Positions 15,200 to 24,446 are shown, counted from the first letter of the stretch. The stretch: 33,736 bases of DNA from Fusobacterium sp. (GCF_032477075.1 NZ_JAWDXO010000030.1:1-33736); one strand, 5' to 3'. Notes: a model not told the origin generated them from the sequence alone. Program-made: numbers and translations.

Positions 15200-16990
15200 T
15201 TATTTTTTTCTTAATTTTTCCAAGATATTCTCTGCAACATTTTTAGGTACAAATTTAGAAATTGATTCAACATCTTCTTTTGCTATTTTTGATATAGAAC
15301 CAAATTCTTTTAAAAGAATTGCTTTTCTCTTTTCTCCTATACCCTCTACCTCATCCAGTTCAGAAGATAATACTCTTTTACTTCTAAGTTTTCTATGATA
15401 TGTTATACCAAATCTATGCGCCTCATCTCTTACTCTTTGAAAGATTTTTAATGCTTCTTGATCTTTTGAAAAAACATAAGGTATGTTTTCTCCATATTTA
15501 TATACTTCTTCATCTCTTTTGGCTAAACTAAGAAGATCAGATATACCATCTTTACCTAATTCCTTAAAGACTTCTCCAGCAGCATTTATCTGTCCTAACC
15601 CTCCATCTATAAGTATTATATCTGGAAATTCATTCTCTGGAAGTTTTCCATAACGCCTTGTTATTACTTCTCTCATCATTGCAAAGTCATCAGGTGTGTC
15701 TTTACAGGTAATTTTAAATTTTCTGTAATCCTGTTTTGAAGCCTTACCCTCTACCGATACGCTCATAGATGCAACAGCATCCTTTCCCTGTATATTAGAG
15801 ATATCAAAACATTCAATTTTTCTAGGATATCTTTTTAATTCTAAAGTAGAATATATTTTATAAAGTCCTTCTTCAACAACTGATTTTTTTCTATAATAAT
15901 TTTCAACATCTCTTGCAAGATTTAGTTCTCCCATTTCCAAAAGTTCTTTCCTTCTGCTTTTTATTTTTGGAAAAAGGAACTCTATTTTTTTATTTTTATC
16001 TTTTTTCAAAGCTTCAAGTATTCTCTTGCTTTCATTTTCATATTTACTGGAAAATACTATATTTTGAGGTATAGGATGCTTATTATAAAACGCCATTACA
16101 ACTACTTCAAGTATGTTCTCATATATTTTATCTTTTAAATCTATATTTGTCGAGATTTTTCCTAAAATTTTACCATCTCTGACATTTAGTACACAGATGA
16201 ATACTCTGTTATTTTCTTCTTTTATATTGAAAATATCTTCATCTAGTTCTTTTCCATATTCAGTTATTTGATTATTTACAGTGGCTTCTATTTCTTTTAT
16301 CTGTTCTCTATACATTATTGCTTCCTCAAACTTCATATCTTCAGAAGCTTTTTCCATTTTCTTTTTTAATCCCTCTATTACATTTCTTCCTTGCCCTTTT
16401 AAAAGTTGTTTAGCTCCCTCTACAAGTTCATTATACTCTTCTTTTATATTTTTATAAGTACAGGGTCCTGGACACATTTTCATAAAATATTTCAGACATG
16501 GTCTTGTATATACTTTATTCATATCTCTGTTACAGTCTCTTATCTTAAATATTTTTATAATATTTTTTTTTAGATTCCACCCACCCTGAGGATATGGACC
16601 AAAATACATTCCAGTTTTAGTATCAAGAGCCCTTGTAGTCCTAATCATTTTTATATTTGGAAATGTTTCTCTGCTGATTTTTATATAAGGATATGTCTTT
16701 TCATCTTTTAAAGCTATATTATATTTTGGAGTATATTTTTTTATAAGATTATTTTCAAGAACAAAAGCATCTATTTCACTATTACATATGATAAATTCTA
16801 CATCTTCTATATTTTTTACAAGCTCTCTAGTTTTTTCACTTTCATGTTCTCTATTAAAATATGAAGATACTCTGTTTTTTAAATTTTTAGCTTTTCCTAC
16901 ATAAATTATTTTCCCACTTTTTTTCATTAGATATACTCCTGGATTCTCAGGTATATCTATTTTTTTAATATCTATTTTAGTCTCTACCAA
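15200..16990 (-). CDS. uvrC: Excinuclease ABC subunit C
   Basis: UvrC makes the two incisions in nucleotide excision repair with UvrA and UvrB. The 596-residue protein has all parts: a GIY-YIG nuclease (PGVYLMKKSGKIIYVGKAKNL, about 16-40), a cysteine cluster (CLKYFMKMCPGPC), the UVR helix region that binds UvrB (about 200-240), an RNase-H-like nuclease (CFDISNIQGKDAVASMSV, then PDIILIDGGLGQ), and a C-terminal helix-hairpin-helix (LDEVEGIGEKRKAILLKEFGS). It starts with TTG at 16990, inside the end of rapZ (TTGGTAG), with GAGAGG just upstream; there is no useful ATG nearby. uvrA and uvrB are not in the window. Confidence 0.97.
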   Translation of the reverse strand: MVETKIDIKKIDIPENPGVYLMKKSGKIIYVGKAKNLKNRVSSYFNREHESEKTRELVKNIEDVEFIICNSEIDAFVLENNLIKKYTPKYNIALKDEKTYPYIKISRETFPNIKMIRTTRALDTKTGMYFGPYPQGGWNLKKNIIKIFKIRDCNRDMNKVYTRPCLKYFMKMCPGPCTYKNIKEEYNELVEGAKQLLKGQGRNVIEGLKKKMEKASEDMKFEEAIMYREQIKEIEATVNNQITEYGKELDEDIFNIKEENNRVFICVLNVRDGKILGKISTNIDLKDKIYENILEVVVMAFYNKHPIPQNIVFSSKYENESKRILEALKKDKNKKIEFLFPKIKSRRKELLEMGELNLARDVENYYRKKSVVEEGLYKIYSTLELKRYPRKIECFDISNIQGKDAVASMSVSVEGKASKQDYRKFKITCKDTPDDFAMMREVITRRYGKLPENEFPDIILIDGGLGQINAAGEVFKELGKDGISDLLSLAKRDEEVYKYGENIPYVFSKDQEALKIFQRVRDEAHRFGITYHRKLRSKRVLSSELDEVEGIGEKRKAILLKEFGSISKIAKEDVESISKFVPKNVAENILEKLRKK

Positions 16991-17838
16991 TTTCCTCTCT
17001 CTTTCTCTCTATGACTGATATATACATTTAATTTTTCCTGTTTAGAAAGTTCTTTATATAATAAAGATGCTAAAGTTACTGAACGGTGTTTTCCCCCACT
17101 GCATCCTATACCTATAGTTAAATGTTTCTTACCTTCTTTTATATAATTAGGGATAAGAAAATCCATCAAATTTAAAAGTCTCTGAGCAAACTCTTGAGCT
17201 ACACTATATCCCATTACATAAGAAGATACTGCTTCATCTTCTCCTGTTTTTTCTTTTAATTCTTCTATGTAGTATGGATTTGGAAGAAATCTTACATCAA
17301 AAAGGAGATCAAGATCAATTGGAATGCCGTATTTGAATCCAAATGACTGTACATGAATATTTATATCTTTTGTTTCTCCATCTACCATCAATATTTCTTT
17401 AACTCTCTCTGATAATTCTTTAGGTTTTATATAACTTGTATCTATTATCCCAGTTGCTGACTCTCTTATTGGAAACATTATCTCTCTTTCTTTCTGTATA
17501 CTTTCTAAAAGAGTAGCTGCTTCCAATGGATGCTTTCTCCTAGTCAAGTTGTACCTATTAAGTATGATTTCTTCAGAAGCTTCGATAAAAATAAGAGAAT
17601 AGTCTATATCAGCTTTTTTCATTTCAGCTAAAAGCAGAAAAAGTTCATCTACTTTTTTAAATGAACGTATATCTATTCCTAATCCTAATTTCTCAATAGA
17701 GGTATTGATAAAAAAGTTTCCTACCTCACAGGGAAGATTATCTACCACATAATAGCCCATGTCTTCCATTGTATTCAACGCAGTAGTCTTTCCAGCTCCA
17801 CTTAATCCACTCACTATTACTATCTTATTTTTTTTCAT
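16984..17838 (-). CDS. rapZ: RNase adapter/nucleotide-binding protein RapZ (YvcJ family)
   Basis: A 284-residue P-loop protein. Walker A GLSGAGKT is at 11-18, then VVDNLP, SFGFKYGIP and the C-terminal GCSGGKHRS (245-253). In E. coli RapZ delivers the small RNA GlmZ to RNase E and thus adjusts glucosamine-6-phosphate synthesis for the cell wall. In low-GC bacteria the homologue YvcJ has a less clear role. Start: an upstream ATG at 17880 has no ribosome binding site and would lie about 10 nt from the predicted transcript start. The ATG at 17838 follows GGTGA and gives the usual family length. It is the first gene of the operon running to YqhQ and overlaps uvrC by 7 nt. Confidence 0.96.
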   Translation of the reverse strand: MKKNKIVIVSGLSGAGKTTALNTMEDMGYYVVDNLPCEVGNFFINTSIEKLGLGIDIRSFKKVDELFLLLAEMKKADIDYSLIFIEASEEIILNRYNLTRRKHPLEAATLLESIQKEREIMFPIRESATGIIDTSYIKPKELSERVKEILMVDGETKDINIHVQSFGFKYGIPIDLDLLFDVRFLPNPYYIEELKEKTGEDEAVSSYVMGYSVAQEFAQRLLNLMDFLIPNYIKEGKKHLTIGIGCSGGKHRSVTLASLLYKELSKQEKLNVYISHREKERGNW

Positions 17839-17897
17839 ACTTTCACCATACTTTTTATATTTTAATTTTTTATTTTGCATATTCTTTTTCTATTTTT

Positions 17898-17926
17898 ATT
17901 ATATCACAAAAACTACATTCTTTACA
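17898..17926 (-). promoter_or_regulatory. Promoter of the rapZ-uvrC operon
   Basis: On the minus strand TGTAAA (17921-17926), 17 nt, then TATAAT (17898-17903) preceded by TGTGA, an extended -10. The predicted start near 17891 leaves a leader of about 50 nt to the ATG at 17838. Confidence 0.65.
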
Positions 17927-17954
17927 TTTTTAACCCTTTTTTATTTATAAAGTA

Positions 17955-17991
17955 CAAAAAAATGACTCAGATTTTACTTCTAAGCCATTTT
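17955..17991 (-). terminator. Intrinsic terminator of argS
   Basis: Arms at 17959-17970 and 17980-17991. On the minus strand all 12 positions pair, two as G-U (AAAATGGCTTAG with CTGAGTCATTTT), and it ends in seven T. On the plus strand the same two positions are mismatches, so it works leftward. Confidence 0.8.
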
Positions 17992-18032
17992 ATTTTTTTT
18001 CAAAACATTAATTATTTTTAAAACTAATTTTT

Positions 18033-19745
18033 CTACATTCTATCTAAAGTTTTTATTCCAAGTAAAGATAATCCATCTTTAATAGTTTCACCAGTTATCT
18101 TTGCTATAAGTGCTCTTGAATATAAAATCTCATCTTCTTGATTTAATATTGGACAATTACTATAAAAACTATTGAATTTCTTAGAAAGTTCAAATAAATA
18201 GTCTGCAATTATATTTGGTTTAAATGTTTCAGAAGCTTTTAATACAGCCATTGGAAATACTGCTATATGATCTGCCAGTGCTCTTTCATATTTATCCTCT
18301 ATTTTTATTTTTTTATTATAATCTGTATTTTTTCCTTCACTTTCTGCTTTTCTCAATATAGACTGTATTCTTGCATAAGAATATTGAAGATATGGAGCTG
18401 TATTTCCTTCAAAAGTCAGTATTTTATCCCATTCAAATATAATAGGGCTCTGTCTGTTTTGAGAAAGATCAGCATATTTTATTGCTCCAACACCAACTAC
18501 TTCTGCTATTTGATCTTTTTCCTCTTCTGATAGACTAGGATTTTTTTCCTGAACTATATCATAAGCTCTTTTCTTTCCTTCATCTAAAAGTTGCTCAAGT
18601 CTTATTACATTTCCTTTCCTAGTTGAAAATACTCCATCAGCAAATCTCATTATTCCAAACCATATATGATGTTTTTCTACATTCCATCCAAGCATATCTG
18701 TAATTTTAAAGAATTGTTTAAAGTGATCCTGCTGTCTTTCATCTGTAAGATATATAAGTTTATTTATTTTATAAGTCTCTTTTTTAAATTTAATAGTAGC
18801 TATATCAGATGTTGAATAAAGAAATGCTCCATCTTTTTTTTGTACTATACAAGGGAAAAGATTTTCTTCTTCTGGAAAAAATACAACTTTAGCTCCATCA
18901 TCTTCTACTGCCAATCCCTTTTCTACAAGTTCTTCAATTACTCCCTGCATCATAGGATGATAAAATGATTCTCCATAATAAGTATCAAAATGAACATCCA
19001 ATCTTTTATAAAGCTTATCATACTCATCTAGTGATACTTTGATAAATTCCTTCCATAAAGCAAAATTTTCTGAATCTCCATCTTGAAGTTTTTTAAGTTC
19101 CAGTCTTGCTTCTTCTTCAAGTTCAGAGTCACTTTCAGACAGCCTAGAAAATTCTACATAAACCCTTTCTAACTCTTCAATAGGATTTTCTTTATAAGCT
19201 TCCTTATCCAGCCATCTTCTATATCCAATGATAAGTTTCCCAAACTGTGTTCCCCAGTCCCCTATATGATTGTCTGCTATCATATGATATCCTAAATATT
19301 TATAAATTCTTGTGATAGAATCTCCAATTATTGTAGATCTCAGGTGACCTATATGCATTCTTTTAGCTATGTTGGGAGAAGAAAAATCTATTATTACATC
19401 TCCTTCTCTATTTAAAAAAGAGAAATCATATCCTTCTGTTCTTGATTTTTTCAAAAGCTCTCCTAGATATTCACTTTTTAAAAATATGTTAATAAATCCA
19501 GGGCCTGCTATTTCTAATTTCTCAATAACATTATTTTCTTCAAGATTATCAAGAATCTCTTGAGCTATTACTCTTGGATTCTTTCCTATTATCTTAGAAT
19601 TCATCATTGCAAAGTTTGTTTGAAAATCTCCAAATTTTTCATTTGTAGCAACAGATACTTCTACTTTTTTTGTTTCTTTTTCATTATATAATTTTTTTAT
19701 TGTATTTTCAAAAATTCTCGCTATCTCTCTATCTATAATAAGCAC
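18033..19745 (-). CDS. argS: Arginyl-tRNA synthetase
   Basis: A class I synthetase charging tRNA-Arg with arginine. The order is the ArgRS N-terminal additional domain (about 1-105), the catalytic core with the HIGH motif (SSPNIAKRMHIGHLRSTIIGD, HIGH at about 131-134), IADNHIGDWGTQFG, and the ArgRS form of the KMSKS loop, FSTRKGNVIRL. The C-terminal DALR anticodon-binding domain (TAPYLQYSYARIQSILRK onward) follows. Start: an ATG at 19769 opens the frame but has no good ribosome binding site. The GTG at 19745 follows GAGGTGG by 4 nt and is preferred (570 residues). A structured RNA ending in a terminator lies directly upstream, and no promoter is visible between that terminator and argS, so argS may be controlled by read-through. 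Confidence 0.97.
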   Translation of the reverse strand: MLIIDREIARIFENTIKKLYNEKETKKVEVSVATNEKFGDFQTNFAMMNSKIIGKNPRVIAQEILDNLEENNVIEKLEIAGPGFINIFLKSEYLGELLKKSRTEGYDFSFLNREGDVIIDFSSPNIAKRMHIGHLRSTIIGDSITRIYKYLGYHMIADNHIGDWGTQFGKLIIGYRRWLDKEAYKENPIEELERVYVEFSRLSESDSELEEEARLELKKLQDGDSENFALWKEFIKVSLDEYDKLYKRLDVHFDTYYGESFYHPMMQGVIEELVEKGLAVEDDGAKVVFFPEEENLFPCIVQKKDGAFLYSTSDIATIKFKKETYKINKLIYLTDERQQDHFKQFFKITDMLGWNVEKHHIWFGIMRFADGVFSTRKGNVIRLEQLLDEGKKRAYDIVQEKNPSLSEEEKDQIAEVVGVGAIKYADLSQNRQSPIIFEWDKILTFEGNTAPYLQYSYARIQSILRKAESEGKNTDYNKKIKIEDKYERALADHIAVFPMAVLKASETFKPNIIADYLFELSKKFNSFYSNCPILNQEDEILYSRALIAKITGETIKDGLSLLGIKTLDRM

Positions 19746-19793
19746 TATTCCACCTCGCATTTTATTCATTTATCTTTAAAATATTTATTAAAT

Positions 19794-19814
19794 AAAAAAG
19801 GGACACAAAGTCCC
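19794..19814 (-). terminator. Intrinsic terminator at the 3' end of the structured RNA, upstream of argS
   Basis: GGGAC-TTTGT-GTCCC on the minus strand (19814-19800) followed by TTTTTT (19799-19794). It ends 48 nt before the argS GTG. Confidence 0.88.
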
Positions 19815-20031
19815 AAAAGAATAACTCCAACCTATCGCCTTCAGTACAGTTTTAGTCGCCAAAAACAAAAGTGGTAGTCAGTTATATGTAGTATACAGAG
19901 TCCGTAAAACAACTTAAGCTTTAAGAAGATCGTGACTTTGCTGATTTACTACAAACAGCGCCAACCCCATGACGACGTTAGGCCCAAAACTTCGTGAAAA
20001 TAGCGAGTAGGTCAGAAACATTTATTCTTAT
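19794..20031 (-). ncRNA. Structured non-coding RNA of about 240 nt between aspS and argS (6S-like RNA or argS leader)
   Basis: The region has no open reading frame and clearly higher GC than its surroundings, with a promoter (20038-20066) and terminator at its ends. Visible pairing on the minus strand: GAATAA (20022-20027) with TTATTC (19819-19824); ACCTA-c-TCGCT (20002-20012) with AGGCGATAGGT (19830-19840) with one bulged C; AGTTTT (19986-19991) with AAAACT (19848-19853); hairpin GCCuAAC (19977-19983) with GTTGGC (19960-19965), whose loop GTCGTC (19971-19976) can pair with GGCGAC (19855-19860), a pseudoknot; TGTAGTA (19947-19953) with TACTACA (19887-19893); inner hairpin at 19913-19925. It lacks T-box, tmRNA, RNase P and SRP signatures. 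The long bulged closing stem recalls 6S RNA, but I cannot assign the class. Confidence 0.8.
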
Positions 20032-20037
20032 AATGGA

Positions 20038-20066
20038 ATTATATCATTATTTTATTTTTTTTTCAA
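20038..20066 (-). promoter_or_regulatory. Near-consensus promoter of the structured RNA
   Basis: On the minus strand TTGAAA (20061-20066), exactly 17 nt, then TATAAT (20038-20043) preceded by TGA (extended -10). This is one of the strongest promoters in the window, with a predicted start near 20031. Confidence 0.8.
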
Positions 20067-20110
20067 CATTTTAAAGTTCTTTTTATTCAATAATTCATTT
20101 TTTCTATAAA

Positions 20111-21898
20111 TTATTGATTTTTTTCTTCAACATAAGTACTCTTTAGATATAATTCTTCCAACTGTTCTTCATCAACTTTTCCAGGAGCTTCTGTCATTAG
20201 ACATTGCCCTTTATTTGTTTTAGGAAATGGAATAACATCTCTTATAGAGTTTTCTTTAAGCATTACCATTAGCCACCTGTCTAATCCAAATGCAAGTCCT
20301 CCATGTGGTGGTGCACCATATTTAAATGCATCTAAGAAGAATCCAAATTTAGTTTTAGCTTCCTCTGGTGTAAGTCCTAATCTGTCAAATACTTTAGATT
20401 GGATTTCTGGGTTAAATATTCTGATAGACCCTCCACCAATTTCAAATCCATTAAGTACCATATCATATGTATTAGTTCTTATATTCTCAGTCTGCCCATT
20501 TAAAAATGCATTCAAATCTTCATCTTTTATTGAAGTAAATGGATGATGTTCAGCTTTATATCTTTGCTCTTCTTCATCATATTGGAACATAGGGAAGTCT
20601 ACTACCCACAAGAACTTAAATTCATCAGGATTGATAAGATTAAATTCTTTTCCTATTCTGCTTCTGATAGCCCCTAAAGCTCCATATACTACTTTTGCTT
20701 TATCCGCTATAATAAGTATGATATCTCCTTTTACAGCTCCTGTTGTTTCTACAATAGCTTTCATTTCATCTTCTGAAAGGAATTTAGCTATTGGAGAATT
20801 TATACCTTCTTCAGTTATTTTAATATATGCCATTCCTTTGGCACCAAAATATCTCTTAGCATATTCTTCATATTCACCAATTATTTTTCTAGAAAATTTC
20901 TCTGCTCCTTGAGGTGCAACTACAGCTTTTACTATTCCGCCACTTGCTGCTGTTTCCTGAAAAGCTTTGAACCCAGAATTTCTTACTATTTCAGTTAAAT
21001 CTTTAAGTTCCACTCCAAATCTGATATCTGGTTTATCAGAACCAAATCTTGACATTGCTTCTGCATAAGGCATTTTTTGGAAGGTATAATTAGCTTCTTC
21101 TCCAGTAATAGCTGTAAATACATCTTTAGCAAGTCCTTCAATAGTCCTCATTACATCATCCATAGTTACAAAAGACATTTCAATATCTAATTGTACAAAT
21201 TCAAATTGTCTGTCTGCTCTAAGATCTTCATCTCTAAAACATTTAGCTAATTGGAAATATCTTTCTATTCCACCAATCATTAATAATTGTTTAAATAATT
21301 GTGGTGATTGAGGAAGTGCATAAAAATCTCCTGGACTTATTCTGCATGGAACTAAAAAGTCTCTAGCCCCTTCTGGTGTAGATTTTGTAAGTAAAGGAGT
21401 GTCTATATCCAAAAATCCTTCTTTATCCATGTAATTTCTTATTGCCATAATCATTTTATGTCTCATTTTAAGATTGTGAAGCATTCTTGATCTTCTGATA
21501 TCAAGATATCTGTATTTTAATCTTATATTTTCATTAAGGTTATCATCTATCCCTGAAATTTGAAAAGGAAGAACATCACAGCTGTTTAATACTGCAAGTT
21601 CTTTAGCAAAAACTTCTATATCTCCTGTAGGCATATTAGGATTTTTACTTTGTCTTTCTCTCACTTCTCCAACTATTCTTATAACTGATTCATTCTTTAA
21701 TTTTTGAGCTTGCTCTACTATATCTTTAGGAGCTATATCTATATCAAAAATGACTTGTGTCTTTCCTTCTCTGTCTCTCATATCTACGAAAGTTAAACCT
21801 CCAAGATCTCTCTTTGTATCCACCCAACCAGAAAGAATAACCTCCTGTCCTATGTTTTCTTTCCTCAATTCACCTAAATTATGAGTTTTATAAATCAT
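20111..21898 (-). CDS. aspS: Aspartyl-tRNA synthetase (bacterial type)
   Basis: A class II synthetase charging tRNA-Asp. At 595 residues it has the normal bacterial length, including the bacterial GAD insertion (about 290-410). The N-terminal OB anticodon-binding domain (VILSGWVDTKRDLGGLTFVDMRD) is followed by motif 1, motif 2 (FRDEDLRADRQFEFVQLD) and motif 3 (GLAFGLDRW). The ATG follows AAGGAGAGG. It lies 26 nt after hisS, a common bacterial pair, and is the third gene of rarA-hisS-aspS. Whether it also charges tRNA-Asn cannot be judged without knowing if asnS or gatCAB is present. Confidence 0.97.
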   Translation of the reverse strand: MIYKTHNLGELRKENIGQEVILSGWVDTKRDLGGLTFVDMRDREGKTQVIFDIDIAPKDIVEQAQKLKNESVIRIVGEVRERQSKNPNMPTGDIEVFAKELAVLNSCDVLPFQISGIDDNLNENIRLKYRYLDIRRSRMLHNLKMRHKMIMAIRNYMDKEGFLDIDTPLLTKSTPEGARDFLVPCRISPGDFYALPQSPQLFKQLLMIGGIERYFQLAKCFRDEDLRADRQFEFVQLDIEMSFVTMDDVMRTIEGLAKDVFTAITGEEANYTFQKMPYAEAMSRFGSDKPDIRFGVELKDLTEIVRNSGFKAFQETAASGGIVKAVVAPQGAEKFSRKIIGEYEEYAKRYFGAKGMAYIKITEEGINSPIAKFLSEDEMKAIVETTGAVKGDIILIIADKAKVVYGALGAIRSRIGKEFNLINPDEFKFLWVVDFPMFQYDEEEQRYKAEHHPFTSIKDEDLNAFLNGQTENIRTNTYDMVLNGFEIGGGSIRIFNPEIQSKVFDRLGLTPEEAKTKFGFFLDAFKYGAPPHGGLAFGLDRWLMVMLKENSIRDVIPFPKTNKGQCLMTEAPGKVDEEQLEELYLKSTYVEEKNQ

Positions 21899-21924
21899 AA
21901 CTATCCTCTCCTTAAAATTTTCCT

Positions 21925-23172
21925 CTATCTAGATTCTTTAATTATCTCCATTGCCTTTTCAAACGATAATTCTTCCTGAGTTCTATTGACAAAATCTTTT
22001 AAAAGTACTATACCTTTATTTATTTCATCTTCTCCAGCTATTATGCAATATTTTACTCCAAGCTTATCTGCTTTCTTCATATGAGATTTCATTCCTTTTG
22101 GATTAAAATCTACATAAGTTTTTATTCCTGCATCTCTTAATATTTTAGTTATCTTAATACAAAAATCCTTAGCTTCATCTCCAAGCCATGCTATATATAC
22201 ATCAGGATTGTTATTAGGATAATCTTCTACTAACATCATTATTCTTTCTACCCCTGCAGCGAATCCCACTGCTGGTATATCCTTATCCCCTAATTGTTTC
22301 AGAAGATTATCGTATCTTCCTCCACCCAATATAGTTCCTTGTGCACCTAGTTTATTAGTAACTATTTCATAAACTGTACTTGAATAATAATCAAGTCCTC
22401 TTACTAACTTAGAATCCTCAACATATTTTATTCCAAAAATATTAAGGTATTTTTTTACTTCTTCATAATGATTTCTTTCTTCTTCTGTAAGAGAATCTAT
22501 TATACTAGGAGCATCTTTTGTAAGTTCTTTACACTTATCTATTTTACAATCAAGAACTCTTAAAGGATTTTTTTCCATTCTCATTTGGCAATCTTCACAT
22601 AACTCTTCTTTCATAGGATTAAGAAAATTTAATAACTTTTCTCTATATTGTGTACGAGAAGCTGTTGTTCCAACTGAATTAATACGAACTTCAAGATCGC
22701 TTATTCCTAATTTTTCAAGAAAAGTAAAACTCATTGCTATTACTTCAGCATCTAATATAGGTGAACTTTCTCCTAGAACTTCTACCCCTATTTGATTAAA
22801 CTCTCTTTGCCTTCCTGCTTGTGGCCTTTCATACCTGAACATTGATCCATTATAATAATATCTTGTTACATCTTCTTTTCCATAAATTCCATTCTCAAGA
22901 TATGATCTTACTACTGAGGCAGTATTTTCTGGTCTTAGAGTAATACTTCTCTCCCCTCTGTCTTTAAAAGTGTACATTTCTTTTTCTACAACATCAGTTC
23001 CTTCTCCAATTCCTCTTTTAAATAGATCAGTTTCTTCAAATATAGGAGTTTTTATATATGTATATCCATAATTTTCAAATACTTCCTGAGCCATTTTAGA
23101 TACATATGTATATTTTACTGCTTCTTCTCCATAGATATCTTTAGTTCCTCTAACAGCTTTTATAAGCTTCAT
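21925..23172 (-). CDS. hisS: Histidyl-tRNA synthetase
   Basis: A class II synthetase charging tRNA-His. The 415-residue protein has VRGTKDIYGEEA at the start, motif 1, LRPENTASVVRSYLE, motif 2 (YNGSMFRYERPQAGRQREF), the histidine-binding LVRGLDYYSSTVYE and GGGRYDNL, motif 3 (AVGFAAGVERIM) and a C-terminal anticodon-binding domain. The frame opens with a GTG at 23181, but that codon is part of the ribosome binding site AGAGGTGAG, so the ATG at 23172 is the start. It follows rarA by 17 nt and precedes aspS by 26 nt in one operon. Confidence 0.97.
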   Translation of the reverse strand: MKLIKAVRGTKDIYGEEAVKYTYVSKMAQEVFENYGYTYIKTPIFEETDLFKRGIGEGTDVVEKEMYTFKDRGERSITLRPENTASVVRSYLENGIYGKEDVTRYYYNGSMFRYERPQAGRQREFNQIGVEVLGESSPILDAEVIAMSFTFLEKLGISDLEVRINSVGTTASRTQYREKLLNFLNPMKEELCEDCQMRMEKNPLRVLDCKIDKCKELTKDAPSIIDSLTEEERNHYEEVKKYLNIFGIKYVEDSKLVRGLDYYSSTVYEIVTNKLGAQGTILGGGRYDNLLKQLGDKDIPAVGFAAGVERIMMLVEDYPNNNPDVYIAWLGDEAKDFCIKITKILRDAGIKTYVDFNPKGMKSHMKKADKLGVKYCIIAGEDEINKGIVLLKDFVNRTQEELSFEKAMEIIKESR

Positions 23173-23189
23173 TATTCTCACCTCTTATA

Positions 23190-24419
23190 TTATTTTCCCC
23201 ATAATTTTTCCATTTTTTCCTTTATAAGTTTTTCATTTTTGTTATCTCCAGGAATATAGTACTCTCTCTTTTTAGCAGTATAGTTCTGTTTTATGAAATT
23301 GCCTGTATAATCATGAGGGTATTTATATCCTTTTGCATTATGACATATAGTTAAAGGAACAGTTTCCATATCTCCTTTATCTATATCTTCCATTGCCTTA
23401 TTTATCCCCATATAGCATGAATTACTTTTTGTAGATATAGAAAGATATATCACTGCTTGTGCAAGTATTATTTTCACTTCTGGCATACCTATTTTTTCAC
23501 TTGCAGCCATTGCACTGCTGGCTATGAGCATAGCTTCAGGATTTGCCATTCCTATATCCTCACTGGCATGTATCATTATTCTTCTTGCTATATACCTTGG
23601 GTCTTCTCCTCCATGAAGGAGTCTCCCTAACCAATAAAGAGCTGCATCTGGATCACTCCCTCTCATACTCTTAATTAAAGCTGATATGAGATTGTATTTA
23701 TCTTCTGCTTTATGATAAGAAGACTGTCTTTCTCTAAATATATTTAACACTTCTTCATCTTCCAATTCCATACAGCTGTTTTGATAAAGTTCCAGATAAT
23801 TTATTGCTATTCTGCTGTCTCCTTGTGAAATATCCAGTATACACTCTATTATTTCTTGTGATATTTTTTCTTCCAGACCTATATATTTAACTCCCTTTTC
23901 AAGTATCTCTCTGATATTTTCCCTGCTCAATGGTTTAAATTCAAATATCATCACTCTTGATAATAAGGCATTGTTCAGACTGTAATAAGGATTTTCTGTA
24001 GTAGCACCTATAAGAGTCAGTATCCCTGACTCACAATATGAAAGAAGTGCATCCTGCTGAAGTTTATTAAATCTATGTATCTCATCTAAAAACAGGATAG
24101 TTTTTTTTCCATAAAATTCAAGGTTTTTTTTGGCCTTTTCCACAATTTCACGTAAATCATTAAGACTGGCAACAGTTGCATTAAGAGTTTCAAAATTACT
24201 GTCCAATGTTTTAGAAATTATTTCTCCCAATGAGCTTTTTCCACATCCTGGAGGTCCAAAAAAAATAGAATTTGATATACTCTGTTTCTCTATCAATTTT
24301 CTTAAAACTCCACCTTTTCCTAAAATCTTTTCCTGACCTATAAAGTCATTTAAATTGTTAGGTCTAAGTCTTAAAGCTAAAGGTTTTATTTTATCATAGT
24401 TACTCTCAAATAGATTCAT
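23190..24419 (-). CDS. rarA: Replication-associated recombination protein A (RarA/MgsA AAA+ ATPase)
   Basis: A clamp-loader-like AAA+ ATPase acting at stalled replication forks. The 409-residue protein has Walker A GPPGCGKS (55-62), Walker B LFLDEIHRF (109-117), sensor 1 GATTENPYYSLN, and the RarA C-terminal part with SMRGSDPDAALYWLGRLLHGGEDPRYIARR, ending in the family motif NAKGYKYPHDY. The ATG follows a modest ribosome binding site (GATGAG). The secG terminator ends only about 28 nt upstream and no promoter is visible after it, so transcription of rarA-hisS-aspS must begin within or before the secG region, or read through. Confidence 0.95.
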   Translation of the reverse strand: MNLFESNYDKIKPLALRLRPNNLNDFIGQEKILGKGGVLRKLIEKQSISNSIFFGPPGCGKSSLGEIISKTLDSNFETLNATVASLNDLREIVEKAKKNLEFYGKKTILFLDEIHRFNKLQQDALLSYCESGILTLIGATTENPYYSLNNALLSRVMIFEFKPLSRENIREILEKGVKYIGLEEKISQEIIECILDISQGDSRIAINYLELYQNSCMELEDEEVLNIFRERQSSYHKAEDKYNLISALIKSMRGSDPDAALYWLGRLLHGGEDPRYIARRIMIHASEDIGMANPEAMLIASSAMAASEKIGMPEVKIILAQAVIYLSISTKSNSCYMGINKAMEDIDKGDMETVPLTICHNAKGYKYPHDYTGNFIKQNYTAKKREYYIPGDNKNEKLIKEKMEKLWGK

Positions 24420-24446
24420 CTCATCACAACCATTTTATTTTTTGAC

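Noticed and set aside
19746..20031. T-box leader for argS
   Set aside because: The region has no T-box antiterminator consensus (GGTGGNACCGCG) and no recognisable specifier stem, although its position before a synthetase gene invites this call.
20087..20117. 9-bp AT-only inverted repeat overlapping the aspS stop codon
   Set aside because: It has no G+C in the stem apart from one pair and is followed by A-rich rather than T-rich sequence on the minus strand; not a convincing terminator.
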